DNA of 36,567 nucleotides from an uncultured Acetobacteraceae bacterium (GTDB lineage Bacteria; Pseudomonadota; Alphaproteobacteria; Acetobacterales; Acetobacteraceae), in NCBI GenBank assembly GCA_903918195.1, contig CAIXDS010000360.1, positions 1 to 36,567 on the forward strand. Direction: 5' to 3'. Below, one piece after another: positions 15,987 to 23,348 of the stretch. The first letter of the stretch is position 1. Each line of letters starts with the position of its first letter. A program made the translations under genes and the position numbers. A model generated the notes under the pieces. The model worked only from the letters and a program-made list of their open reading frames with translations, was not told where the DNA came from and did no database searches.

Positions 15987-16775
15987 TCAAACCCCCGGAC
16001 GCCTCACCGCCCGCGCGGCCAGAAACGCCTCCATCCGAATATGCGGCTCCTCGCTGTCCCAAGACGCCGCAAAAGCCTCGATGCCGCGGGCGATCGCACT
16101 CGCGGGGAACATTTCCTCCCATTCCCGCAGCAGCGCCTTCTGCCGGCGGACCGCCTGCGGGGCGCAGGCCAGCACGTCGCCGACCACGCGGCCGACCGCG
16201 CGCGTCAGTTCCTCGGGCAGCACCACTTCCTCCACCAGGCCCCAGGCGAGCGCGGTGACGGCGTCAATCGGCTCGCCGGTCAGCAGCAGGCGGCGGGTGC
16301 GCCCCCAGCCGATCAGCGACGGCAGCAGCGGGGCGGCGATGACGCCGGGCAGGCCCATGCGTAGGTCCGGCATGGCGAACAGCGCGCCCTGGGCGGCCAC
16401 CCGCAGGTCGCAGGCGGCGGCGATCTCCAGTCCGGCGCCGATGGTCCAGCCTTGCAGCCGCGCCACCACCGGCACCGGCAGGGTGCGGATCGCCCGGCAG
16501 GCGTCGTGCAGCGCGGTGATGCTGTCGAGCGCGCCGTGGCGATCCAGCGCCGCCATCTCGGTGATGTCGGCGCCGCCGATGAAGGCGCGGTCGCCGTCGC
16601 CGGCCAGCACCACCACCCGCAGGTCAGCGTCGCCGGCGAGGGCCTCCAGGGCGGCGGCGAGTGCGCGCATGGCGCTGGCGCCGAGCACGTTCAGCTTGGC
16701 CGGGTTGCTGACGGTGACGCGGGCGACCCGCCCTTCCAGCCGGTCATCGAGCGTCGTCACGATTTCGGCGGTCAT
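15987..16775 (-). CDS. Enoyl-CoA hydratase/isomerase family protein
   Basis: A 262-residue crotonase-fold protein. The acyl-CoA-binding and oxyanion-hole segments AFIGGADITEM (about 64-74) and GWTIGAGLEIAAACDL (109-124) are present. The first catalytic Glu of enoyl-CoA hydratases is kept as Glu117. The second, normally in a PEI/PEL motif, is Asp137 in MPDLRMGLPG. That change occurs in crotonases with other chemistry, so true hydratase activity is uncertain. The start is the ATG at 16775 with GGAGGAG upstream; an extension to 16820 lacks support. It is divergent from msrA across 71 bp. Its substrate and pathway are not clear from the neighbours. Confidence 0.88.
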   Translation of the reverse strand: MTAEIVTTLDDRLEGRVARVTVSNPAKLNVLGASAMRALAAALEALAGDADLRVVVLAGDGDRAFIGGADITEMAALDRHGALDSITALHDACRAIRTLPVPVVARLQGWTIGAGLEIAAACDLRVAAQGALFAMPDLRMGLPGVIAAPLLPSLIGWGRTRRLLLTGEPIDAVTALAWGLVEEVVLPEELTRAVGRVVGDVLACAPQAVRRQKALLREWEEMFPASAIARGIEAFAASWDSEEPHIRMEAFLAARAVRRPGV

Positions 16776-16846
16776 GCGTCCACTCCTCCAGGCGCTGGAC
16801 AAGCCGGCGCCGCAGGCCACTTGTAGCGCAACGAAGGAGCAGGATC

Positions 16847-17386
16847 ATGGCGGAACAGGTCGCGACACTGGGGGGCGGGTGCTTCTGGTGCCTGGAGGCG
16901 GTGTATCTGGGTTTGCGCGGGGTGACGCGCGTGGTCTCGGGCTATGCCGGCGGGCATGTGGCGAACCCGAGCTACGAGCAGGTCTGCGGCAAGCGCACCG
17001 GGCATGCCGAGGTGGTGCAGATCAGCTTCGACCCGGCCGAAATCAGCTACGAGGATTTGCTGCGGGTGTTCTTCACCATCCACGACCCGACCACGAAGGA
17101 CCGCCAGGGCAACGATGTCGGGCCGCAATACCGCTCCGTCATCTTCACCCATGACGAGGCGCAGCGTGCGGCGGCGGACATCGTGATCGCGGAGATCGAG
17201 GCGGCGGGGATTTGGCCGGGGCGCATCGTCACCGAGGTGCGGCCGCTGGAAATGTTCTGGCCGGCGGAGGAGTACCACCAGAACTATTTTGCCCGAAACC
17301 CATGGCAGGGCTATTGCCAGGCGGTGGTCGCCCCAAAAGTCGCCAAATTCCGCAAAACCTTCGCCGACCGCGTAAAGGCGGCATAG
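16847..17386 (+). CDS. msrA: Peptide-methionine (S)-S-oxide reductase MsrA
   Basis: A 179-residue MsrA that reduces S-methionine sulfoxide in proteins, using thioredoxin. The catalytic motif GCFWC has the nucleophilic Cys12. Further family blocks are SGYAGGHVANPSYEQVC, TGHAEVVQISFDP, FFTIHDPTTKDRQGNDVGPQYRS, and EEYHQNYFARNP. A Cys in GYCQAVV near the C-terminus may act as a resolving residue. A GAAGGAG ribosome-binding site precedes the ATG. The stop codon TAG abuts a GC-rich repeat that starts at once. It is probably monocistronic and cytoplasmic, with a role in repair of oxidised proteins. Confidence 0.96.
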   Translation: MAEQVATLGGGCFWCLEAVYLGLRGVTRVVSGYAGGHVANPSYEQVCGKRTGHAEVVQISFDPAEISYEDLLRVFFTIHDPTTKDRQGNDVGPQYRSVIFTHDEAQRAAADIVIAEIEAAGIWPGRIVTEVRPLEMFWPAEEYHQNYFARNPWQGYCQAVVAPKVAKFRKTFADRVKAA

Positions 17387-17460
17387 GGTTCCAAGGGCCA
17401 ATGGCCCTTGGTGGGGTCCAGGGGCAAAGCCCCTGGTGGGGCGCGGGGCAACGCCCCGCC
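17386..17460. repeat. GC-rich dispersed repeat with three tandem hairpins
   Basis: Immediately after the msrA stop lie three successive inverted repeats: CCAAGGGC/GCCCTTGG, CCAGGGGC/GCCCCTGG and GGCGCGGGGC/GCCCCGCC-like. The first two, including the joining GGGGTCCAGGGGC, closely match the right arm of the larger element at 23132-23348, so they belong to one repeat family. No T-run follows. It may terminate or stabilise the msrA message. The remaining 56 bp to proA contain only the proA ribosome-binding site (GGAGG near 17505). Confidence 0.7.
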
Positions 17461-17516
17461 TGTTACCTCTGGCACGGAGTCGCGTGTGGCGGCAGGATAG
17501 AAACGGAGGCCGCCAC

Positions 17517-18776
17517 ATGCGTATAGACCCCGACTGGCTCCGCCAGGCTGCCGAAGCCGCTCGCCGCGCCTCCGCACTTGTTGCCCGCATGCCGGAAGCC
17601 GCCCGCAACGATGCGTTGCGCGCCGCCGCGGCGACGCTGCGTGCGCGCAGTGCGGTCATCGTGGCCGAAAACGTCCGTGACCTCGCCGCGTTCGATTCCG
17701 CCGGCGGCAGCGCCGCGTTCCGCGATCGTCTGGCGCTGACGCCGGCGCGGGTGGAGGCAATGGCGCGCGGGCTGGATGACATCGCCGCCTTGCCCGATCC
17801 GCTGGCCCGCACGCTGGCCGACTGGACGCGGCCGAACGGCCTGCGCATCCGCCGGGTGGCGCAGCCGGTCGGGGTGATCGGCATGATTTACGAGAGCCGG
17901 CCGAATGTGGGTGCCGACGCCGCCGGGCTGTGCCTGAAGGCGGGCAGCGCGGTCATTCTGCGCGGCGGCTCGGACAGTTTCCACAGCGCCGCGGCGATCC
18001 ATGCGGCTGTGACGGCGGGGCTGGTTGCCGCCGGGGCGCCGGCCGAGGCGGTGCAGGTGCCGCCGGCGACCGACCGCGCCTATGTCGCCGCCATGCTGGG
18101 GGCGGCCGGGCTGATCGACCTGATCATCCCGCGCGGCGGCAAGGGGCTGGTACAGCGCGTGCTGGCCGAGGCGCGGGTGCCGGTGCTGGCGCATGCCGAG
18201 GGGCTTTGCCACACCTATGTCCACGCCGCCGCCGACCCGGAGATGGCGCGGCGGATCGTGGCGAATGCGAAAATGCGGCGCACCGGCATCTGCGGCGCCA
18301 CCGAGACGCTGCTGATCGACGCCACGGTGGCGCCGTCGCTGCTGCCGCTGCTGGTGGCCGACCTGCGCGCGCTGGGCTGCGAGTTCCGCGCCGACGACCG
18401 CGCCCGGGCGATCGTGCCGGAGCTGACCGCGGCCACCGGGGCCGATTTCGACACCGAATGGCTCGAGTCCGTTCTGTCGGTCGCCGTGGTGGACGGGGTG
18501 GATGAGGCCATCGCCCATGTGCGGCTTCATGGCAGCGAGCACACCGACGCCATCGTGACCGAAGACGCGACCGCGGCGCGGCGCTTCATCGACGGAATCG
18601 ACAGCGCGGTGGCGATGTGGAACGCCTCGACACAGTTCTGCGACGGCGGCGAGTTCGGCTTCGGCGCGGAGATCGGCATCGCCACCGGCCGCATCCATGC
18701 GCGCGGGCCGGTCGGGCTGGAGCAACTCACCACCTTCCGCTACGTGGTGACCGGCACTGGGCAGGTGCGACCGTGA
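17517..18776 (+). CDS. proA: Glutamate-5-semialdehyde dehydrogenase (gamma-glutamyl phosphate reductase)
   Basis: A 419-residue ProA that reduces gamma-glutamyl phosphate to glutamate semialdehyde with NADPH, the second step of proline synthesis. The catalytic Cys259 lies in the motif TGICGATET. Other family blocks are PVGVIGMIYESRPNVGADAAG, SAVILRGGSDSFHSAAAI, IIPRGGKGLV, SEHTDAIVTED, and FGFGAEIGIATGRIHARGPVG. The start at ATG 17517 has GGAGG upstream; an extension to 17436 reads through the repeat and is not supported. It is first of the proA-nadD-rsfS-rlmH run, which is conserved in related Rhodospirillales. proB is not in this window. Confidence 0.97.
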   Translation: MRIDPDWLRQAAEAARRASALVARMPEAARNDALRAAAATLRARSAVIVAENVRDLAAFDSAGGSAAFRDRLALTPARVEAMARGLDDIAALPDPLARTLADWTRPNGLRIRRVAQPVGVIGMIYESRPNVGADAAGLCLKAGSAVILRGGSDSFHSAAAIHAAVTAGLVAAGAPAEAVQVPPATDRAYVAAMLGAAGLIDLIIPRGGKGLVQRVLAEARVPVLAHAEGLCHTYVHAAADPEMARRIVANAKMRRTGICGATETLLIDATVAPSLLPLLVADLRALGCEFRADDRARAIVPELTAATGADFDTEWLESVLSVAVVDGVDEAIAHVRLHGSEHTDAIVTEDATAARRFIDGIDSAVAMWNASTQFCDGGEFGFGAEIGIATGRIHARGPVGLEQLTTFRYVVTGTGQVRP

Positions 18777-18786
18777 GGCGGCCGAG

Positions 18787-19392
18787 CTGAGCGCACCCGG
18801 CCCGTATGGCGACCGCCGGCGCGCCCGCATCGGCCTGCTCGGCGGTTCGTTCAATCCCGCGCATGAAGGGCATCGCCATGTCGCCGAACTGGCGCGGCGA
18901 TGGCTGCGGCTGGACCAGGTCTGGCTGCTGGTCTCGCCGGGCAATCCGCTGAAGCCGGTGGCGGGGATGGCGACGCTGGCGGCGCGGCTGGACTCGGCGC
19001 GGCGGATCGCCGATGGGCGGCGGATCGTGGCGACGGGGATCGAGCAGGCGCTGGGCACCCGCTATACCGCCGACACGCTGGTGGCGCTGCGGCGGCGATT
19101 TCCGCGGGCGCGCTTTGTCTGGCTGATGGGGGCGGATAACCTGGAGCAGTTTCCGCGCTGGCGGCAGTGGCGGGCGATCGCCGCTTGCATGCCGTTTGCG
19201 GTGGTGCCGCGGCCAACCTACAATCACCGGGCGCTCGCGGGGCAGGCGGCGCGCCGCCTGCGGAAGGCCCGGCGCGCGTCCCACCTCGCCCCCGCCTTGG
19301 CCGGGATGGCGCCCCCGGCCTGGATGTTCCTGCCGGCGCCACAGCATGCCGCATCGGCCAGCGCAATCCGCGCGGCCCGTCCGGGACCTTGA
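18787..19392 (+). CDS. nadD: Nicotinate-nucleotide adenylyltransferase, probable CTG start
   Basis: NadD joins AMP to nicotinate mononucleotide in NAD synthesis. The diagnostic dinucleotide-binding motif GGSFNPAHEGH is encoded from about 18841. Later blocks are WLLVSPGNPLKP, FVWLMGADNLEQFPRWRQW and a C-terminal SASAIR. No ATG, GTG or TTG lies in frame between the stop at 18748 and this motif. The first ATG, at 18958, and the GTG just before it would delete it. I take CTG 18787, which has GAGG 8 bases upstream and gives 201 aa, a normal NadD length. CTG 18757 is the other option. A short sequencing error upstream would also explain this. The stop overlaps the rsfS TTG start. Confidence 0.85.
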   Translation: MSAPGPYGDRRRARIGLLGGSFNPAHEGHRHVAELARRWLRLDQVWLLVSPGNPLKPVAGMATLAARLDSARRIADGRRIVATGIEQALGTRYTADTLVALRRRFPRARFVWLMGADNLEQFPRWRQWRAIAACMPFAVVPRPTYNHRALAGQAARRLRKARRASHLAPALAGMAPPAWMFLPAPQHAASASAIRAARPGP

Positions 19393-19964
19393 TCCGGGAG
19401 TACGATATCATCGCCAGGAAGCCACCTTCCCCGCCCGCGCCGCCGAACGACCCGCCTGGCGCCATCAAGAAGACCGTGCCGGTGCGCAAGCGGGCCAGCC
19501 CGCGCAAACCGTCCGGCCCGGCGCTGCCCGCCCCGCCGGGCACGCCGCGCAAGAAAGCGGTGGCCGCCGGGCCGGCCCGCGCCCGCGTGCGGGCGCTCGA
19601 TGCCGCCGAGACAACCCGGCTGGACGAACTCCAGGGGCTCATCGTCGGCAGCCTGGAGGACGACAAGGCGGAGAACATCGTCACCATCGAGCTGGCCGGG
19701 CGGGCCGCCTTCGCCGACCGGATGGTGGTGGCGACCGGACTCGCCGACCGGCAGATCAGCGCCATGGCGACCCATCTGGAAGACAAGCTGGAGCAGGCGG
19801 GGCTGCGGCGGGTGCAGATCGAGGGCGCGAGCGGGTCGGACTGGGTGCTGATCGACGCCGGCGACATCGTGATCCACCTGTTCAAGCCGGATGCGCGGAC
19901 GATGTACGGGCTGGAGCGGATGTGGGGCGCCGAGCTGGACGAGGAGTCGCCGCAAGCTGGCTGA
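19389..19964 (+). CDS. rsfS: Ribosomal silencing factor RsfS, with N-terminal extension
   Basis: RsfS binds ribosomal protein uL14 and blocks subunit joining under starvation. The conserved domain starts near residue 74 with [20 protein letters not shown]. It continues with [48 protein letters not shown] and [10 protein letters not shown], all in the family order. From TTG 19389, which overlaps the nadD stop, the protein is 191 aa against a usual 105-130. The extra 70 or so residues are Pro, Lys and Arg rich and likely disordered. GTGs at 19476 and 19482 are alternative starts that shorten it. The position between nadD and rlmH is the standard one. Confidence 0.9.
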   Translation: MIREYDIIARKPPSPPAPPNDPPGAIKKTVPVRKRASPRKPSGPALPAPPGTPRKKAVAAGPARARVRALDAAETTRLDELQGLIVGSLEDDKAENIVTIELAGRAAFADRMVVATGLADRQISAMATHLEDKLEQAGLRRVQIEGASGSDWVLIDAGDIVIHLFKPDARTMYGLERMWGAELDEESPQAG

Positions 19965-20421
19965 GCTGCGCATCGTCGCTGTCGGACGCATCGGCCGCGG
20001 GCCGGAGGCCGAGTTGGTGGCGCGCTATGCCGGGCGGACCCGCCCGGCGGTGACGGTGACGGAAGTGGCCGAAGGCCGCGGCAGCGTCGGGGAAATTCGC
20101 CGGCGGGAGGCGGTGGGGCTGCTGGCGGCGCTGCCGGCCAATGCGCTCGCCGTGGTGCTCGACCTTGGCGGCGAGGCGCCGGACACCGAGGGGTTGGCGG
20201 CCCGGCTGGGCCGCTGGCTGGAAAGCGGCCGGCCGGTGTGTTTCCTCATCGGCGGGGCCGAAGGGCTGGACCGGTCGGTGCTGGACCGCGCCGATGCGGT
20301 GCTGTCGCTGGGGCGGCTGACCTGGCCGCACATGCTGGCGCGGGTGATGCTGGCCGAGCAGATTTTCCGCGCCCGCTCGCTGGCCGCAGGGCATCCGTAT
20401 CACCGGGCCGGGCGGCCGTGA
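19957..20421 (+). CDS. rlmH: 23S rRNA (pseudouridine1915-N3)-methyltransferase RlmH, probable CTG start
   Basis: RlmH methylates pseudouridine 1915 in helix 69 of 23S rRNA. Family blocks visible are [10 protein letters not shown] at the N-terminus, [30 protein letters not shown] with the knotted SAM-binding loop, and [24 protein letters not shown]. The C-terminus is [10 protein letters not shown]. The family start lies at about the LAELR residues, but no ATG, GTG or TTG is there. CTG 19957, with GAGGAG at 19941-19946, gives 154 aa, the usual length. The only in-frame ATG, at 19891, would add 22 residues and overlap rsfS by 74 bp. The stop overlaps the next gene as GTGA. Confidence 0.9.
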   Translation: MAELRIVAVGRIGRGPEAELVARYAGRTRPAVTVTEVAEGRGSVGEIRRREAVGLLAALPANALAVVLDLGGEAPDTEGLAARLGRWLESGRPVCFLIGGAEGLDRSVLDRADAVLSLGRLTWPHMLARVMLAEQIFRARSLAAGHPYHRAGRP

Positions 20422-21443
20422 GGGTCCTGGCGGAGGACGGCGGAGTCCCTGCAAGCGACGCGCTGCCGGTTTGTCAGCGGCACCGGGTCCGCGAGGCAAG
20501 CATCGCTGCGTGGAACCTGCTGGCCGGGCAGAAGGGCGCGCACATCGTCAGCCGCACGCCGGAAACGCTGCTGTTCCAGGCCGACGCGCTGCGCTGGATG
20601 AAACAACGGCCCGAGGACAGCATCCACGCCATCGCGACCGACCCACCCTATGGGCTGATCGAGTACGAAGCGAAGGACCACACGAAGCTGCGCACCGGCA
20701 GCGGCGGCGTGTGGCGCATTCCGCCCTCGTTCGATGGCGCCAGGCGGTCGCCACTGCCCCGCTTCACGGTGCTCACCGCGGCGGACCGCAAGCGGCTCGA
20801 ATCGTTTTTCGGAACATTCGCCCGCGGTGCCCGGCGCGTGCTGGTGCCGGGCGGGCACCTCATCATCGCGTCGAATCCGCTGCTGTCCTCCGTGGTGTTC
20901 GCGGCGATCGAGCGGGCGGGGCTGGAGAAGCGGGGCGAGGTGATCCGCCTGGTGCAGACCCTGCGCGGCGGCGACCGGCCGAAAGGTGCGGAGGACGAGT
21001 TCGCGGAAGTGAGCGTGATGCCCCGCTCGGCGTGGGAACCATGGGGCATTTTCCGCAAGCCGATTTCCGAGAAGACGGTGGCGGCGAATCTGCGGCTCTG
21101 GGGGACCGGCGGCCTGCGAAGGGTCTCGGCTGTCGAGCCGTTCCGTGACGTGATCCGCTCGGCGCCGACACACAAGGCCGAGCGCTCGCTGTCGCCGCAC
21201 CCGTCGCTGAAGCCGCAAGGGTTCATGCGCCAGGTGGTGCGCGCCATCCTGCCGGTCGGCGAAGGGTTGCTTTACGACCCGTTCGCCGGCGGCGGTGCCA
21301 CCCTGGCTGCCGCCCACCGGCTTGGGCATCTGTCGGTCGGGACGGAGTTGGACGCCGCGTATGTTGCCCTGGCCGTGTCCGGCATCCTGCCCCTGTCGGC
21401 CTTCGAGAAGCGGCTGGCGGGCGCGGCGGATGACGGCGACTGA
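20418..21443 (+). CDS. Site-specific DNA methyltransferase, beta-class (N6-adenine or N4-cytosine)
   Basis: A 341-residue DNA methyltransferase. The catalytic motif DPPYGL (residues 75-80) comes before the SAM-binding motif DPFAGGGAT (from Asp287), which is the order of beta-class enzymes such as CcrM and many orphan methylases. [17 protein letters not shown] precedes motif I. The target recognition region probably lies between. DPPY fits adenine-N6 modification best, but target and sequence cannot be read out. Start GTG 20418 overlaps the rlmH stop (GTGA), so it is translated in step with housekeeping genes. No restriction nuclease is adjacent, which suggests an orphan epigenetic methylase. 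Its GC content matches the neighbours. Confidence 0.87.
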   Translation: MRVLAEDGGVPASDALPVCQRHRVREASIAAWNLLAGQKGAHIVSRTPETLLFQADALRWMKQRPEDSIHAIATDPPYGLIEYEAKDHTKLRTGSGGVWRIPPSFDGARRSPLPRFTVLTAADRKRLESFFGTFARGARRVLVPGGHLIIASNPLLSSVVFAAIERAGLEKRGEVIRLVQTLRGGDRPKGAEDEFAEVSVMPRSAWEPWGIFRKPISEKTVAANLRLWGTGGLRRVSAVEPFRDVIRSAPTHKAERSLSPHPSLKPQGFMRQVVRAILPVGEGLLYDPFAGGGATLAAAHRLGHLSVGTELDAAYVALAVSGILPLSAFEKRLAGAADDGD

Positions 21444-21598
21444 GGGGCTGGAGGATTCGCGCGAATTTCGGCCGCTCGCTTTCTTCGAATCCGCGCATAT
21501 CTTTCAACAATGCGGCACGGGCAACCGTCGCTCCGTTGTCCGTCCGCCGGCATGAGGGTAGGAACACCGCCCGCCCACGCCGCCAGGAGAGCCGCCCC

Positions 21599-23122
21599 AT
21601 GCCGACCCCGCCCCGCCCGGTCATGCTCGTGGTCCTCGACGGTTGGGGCTGGCGCGCGGAGACCGCGGACAACGCCGTGCGGGACGCGCGCACCCCCACC
21701 TTTGACCGGCTCTGGACCAGTTGCCCGCACGCCTTCCTGCACACATCCGGCCTCGATGTCGGGCTGCCCGCGGGACAGATGGGCAATTCCGAGGTCGGGC
21801 ACATGAACATCGGTGCCGGCCGGGTGGTCATGCAGGAACTGCCCCGCATCGGCCTGGCGATTGCCGACGGGTCGATCGCGACGGCGCCGGCCCTGGTCGC
21901 GCTGATCGCCGCGCTGCAGCAAAGCGGCGGCACCTGCCACCTGATGGGGCTGGTTTCGCCGGGCGGAGTGCACTCGCACCAGGACCACGCCGCGGCGCTC
22001 GCCGGCATCCTGGCGCGCGCGGGCGTGCCGGTGGCGGCGCACGCCTTCACCGACGGACGCGACACCCCGCCGAAATCCGGCGGCGACGACATCAGGCGGT
22101 TCCAGGCCGCCCTGCCGCACGGCGCCCGCATCGCGACCGTCTGCGGCCGCTACTACGCCATGGACCGCGACAAGCGCTGGGACCGGGTGGCCAAGGCGTA
22201 CCAGGCGGTGGCGGAAGGGCAGGGCGCGGCCTTCGCCGATCCCGTTTCGGTCATGGACGCGGCCTATGAAGCTGGCGTGACCGATGAATTCGTCATCCCG
22301 GCCGTCATCGGCGACTACACCGGCATGCGGGACGGCGATGGCATTCTGTGCTTCAACTTCCGCGCCGACCGGGTGCGCGAATTGCTGGGCGCGCTGACCG
22401 ACCCGGACTTCACCGGCTTTCCCCGGCCACGCCGCATCCGCTTCGCCGCCGCCGCCGGCATGACCCATTACAGCGACGAACTCGCGCGGCGACTGGGCAT
22501 CCTGTTCCCGCCGGAATCGCTGCAGAACCTGCTCGGCCAGGTGGTGTCGCGCGCCGGCCTACGGCAATTGCGGATGGCCGAGACGGAAAAATACCCGCAC
22601 GTCACCTATTTCCTGAATGGCGGCGACGAGACCCCCAACCCAGGTGAGGATCGCATCATGGTGCCGTCCCCCAAGGTCGCCACCTACGACCTGCAGCCCG
22701 AGATGTCGGCGCCGGAACTGACCGACAAGGCAGTCGCGGAAATCGACTCGGGAAAATACGACCTGATCGTGCTGAACTTCGCCAACGCCGACATGGTCGG
22801 CCACACCGGCAGCCTGCCCGCTGCCATCAAGGCGGTGGAGGCGGTGGATACCGGTGTGGGCCGCATCCTCGATGCGATCGAGCGCCAGGGCGGCGCCCTG
22901 CTGGTGACCGCCGACCACGGCAATTGCGAGCTGATGCGCGACCCTGAGACCGGTGGCCCGCACACCGCCCATACGACAAACCCCGTACCGGTGATGCTGG
23001 CCGGCACATCCGTGAAGACGCTACACGATGGCCGGCTTGCCGACGTGGCTCCGACTCTGCTGGCGCTGATGGGGCTGCCGCAGCCGGCGGAGATGACGGG
23101 GCGGTCACTGGTTGAGGGGTAG
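21599..23122 (+). CDS. gpmI: 2,3-bisphosphoglycerate-independent phosphoglycerate mutase
   Basis: A 507-residue GpmI that interconverts 3- and 2-phosphoglycerate in glycolysis using manganese and a phosphoserine. The phosphorylated Ser64 lies in the motif GNSEVGHMNIGAG. Asp14 in VVLDGWGWR is a metal ligand. Other blocks are GLVSPGGVHSHQDH, HAFTDGRDTPPKSG, YYAMDRDKRWDRV and FNFRADRVREL. NFANADMVGHTG, DHGNCELMRD and PHTAHTTNPVPV complete the two metal sites. The start at ATG 21599 has AGGAGA upstream; an extension to 21536 has no family match. The 155 bp before it shows no clear promoter. A repeat element begins 10 bp after the stop. Confidence 0.97.
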   Translation: MPTPPRPVMLVVLDGWGWRAETADNAVRDARTPTFDRLWTSCPHAFLHTSGLDVGLPAGQMGNSEVGHMNIGAGRVVMQELPRIGLAIADGSIATAPALVALIAALQQSGGTCHLMGLVSPGGVHSHQDHAAALAGILARAGVPVAAHAFTDGRDTPPKSGGDDIRRFQAALPHGARIATVCGRYYAMDRDKRWDRVAKAYQAVAEGQGAAFADPVSVMDAAYEAGVTDEFVIPAVIGDYTGMRDGDGILCFNFRADRVRELLGALTDPDFTGFPRPRRIRFAAAAGMTHYSDELARRLGILFPPESLQNLLGQVVSRAGLRQLRMAETEKYPHVTYFLNGGDETPNPGEDRIMVPSPKVATYDLQPEMSAPELTDKAVAEIDSGKYDLIVLNFANADMVGHTGSLPAAIKAVEAVDTGVGRILDAIERQGGALLVTADHGNCELMRDPETGGPHTAHTTNPVPVMLAGTSVKTLHDGRLADVAPTLLALMGLPQPAEMTGRSLVEG

Positions 23123-23131
23123 GGTGGCAGA

Positions 23132-23348
23132 GAGGAAGCAAGGCCAGGGGGCTCTGCCCCCTGGACCCCCGCCAAGGGCCGAGAGGCCCCTGGACCCCAT
23201 CACTTGGAGGGTTTTGGGAGAGAGGGGGTTGAGGAGATGCATCGGCTCCTCCTCACCCCCCTCTCTCCCAAAACCCTCTAAACGAATGGGTTCTAAGGGC
23301 TCCGCCCTTAGCGGGGTCCAGGGGCAGAGCCCCTGGCCTTGCTTCCTC
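23132..23348. repeat. 217-bp nested inverted-repeat element (MITE- or REP-like)
   Basis: The outer arms at 23132-23169 (38 nt) and 23313-23348 (36 nt) are reverse complements apart from two single-base indels. Each arm contains its own hairpin of CCAGGGGC/GCCCCTGG type. Inner arms at 23206-23228 and 23256-23279, sharing AGGGTTTTGGGAGAGAGGGG, form a second nested stem around a small GAGGAG/CTCCTC loop. The element has no open reading frame of its own. Its right arm sequence recurs at 17386-17440 and in part at 28406-28422, so this is a dispersed family. It separates gpmI from the EnvC-like gene and overlaps the latter's start. Confidence 0.85.

Noticed and set aside
20238..20417. Extended start for the DNA methyltransferase
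   Set aside because: It would overlap rlmH by about 180 bp. The extra residues are a frame-shifted reading of rlmH, while GTG 20418 gives a standard 4-bp overlap.
23206..23285. Intrinsic terminator after gpmI
   Set aside because: The stem is strong, but there is no T-run following it on either strand, and the hairpin is part of a larger repeated element.
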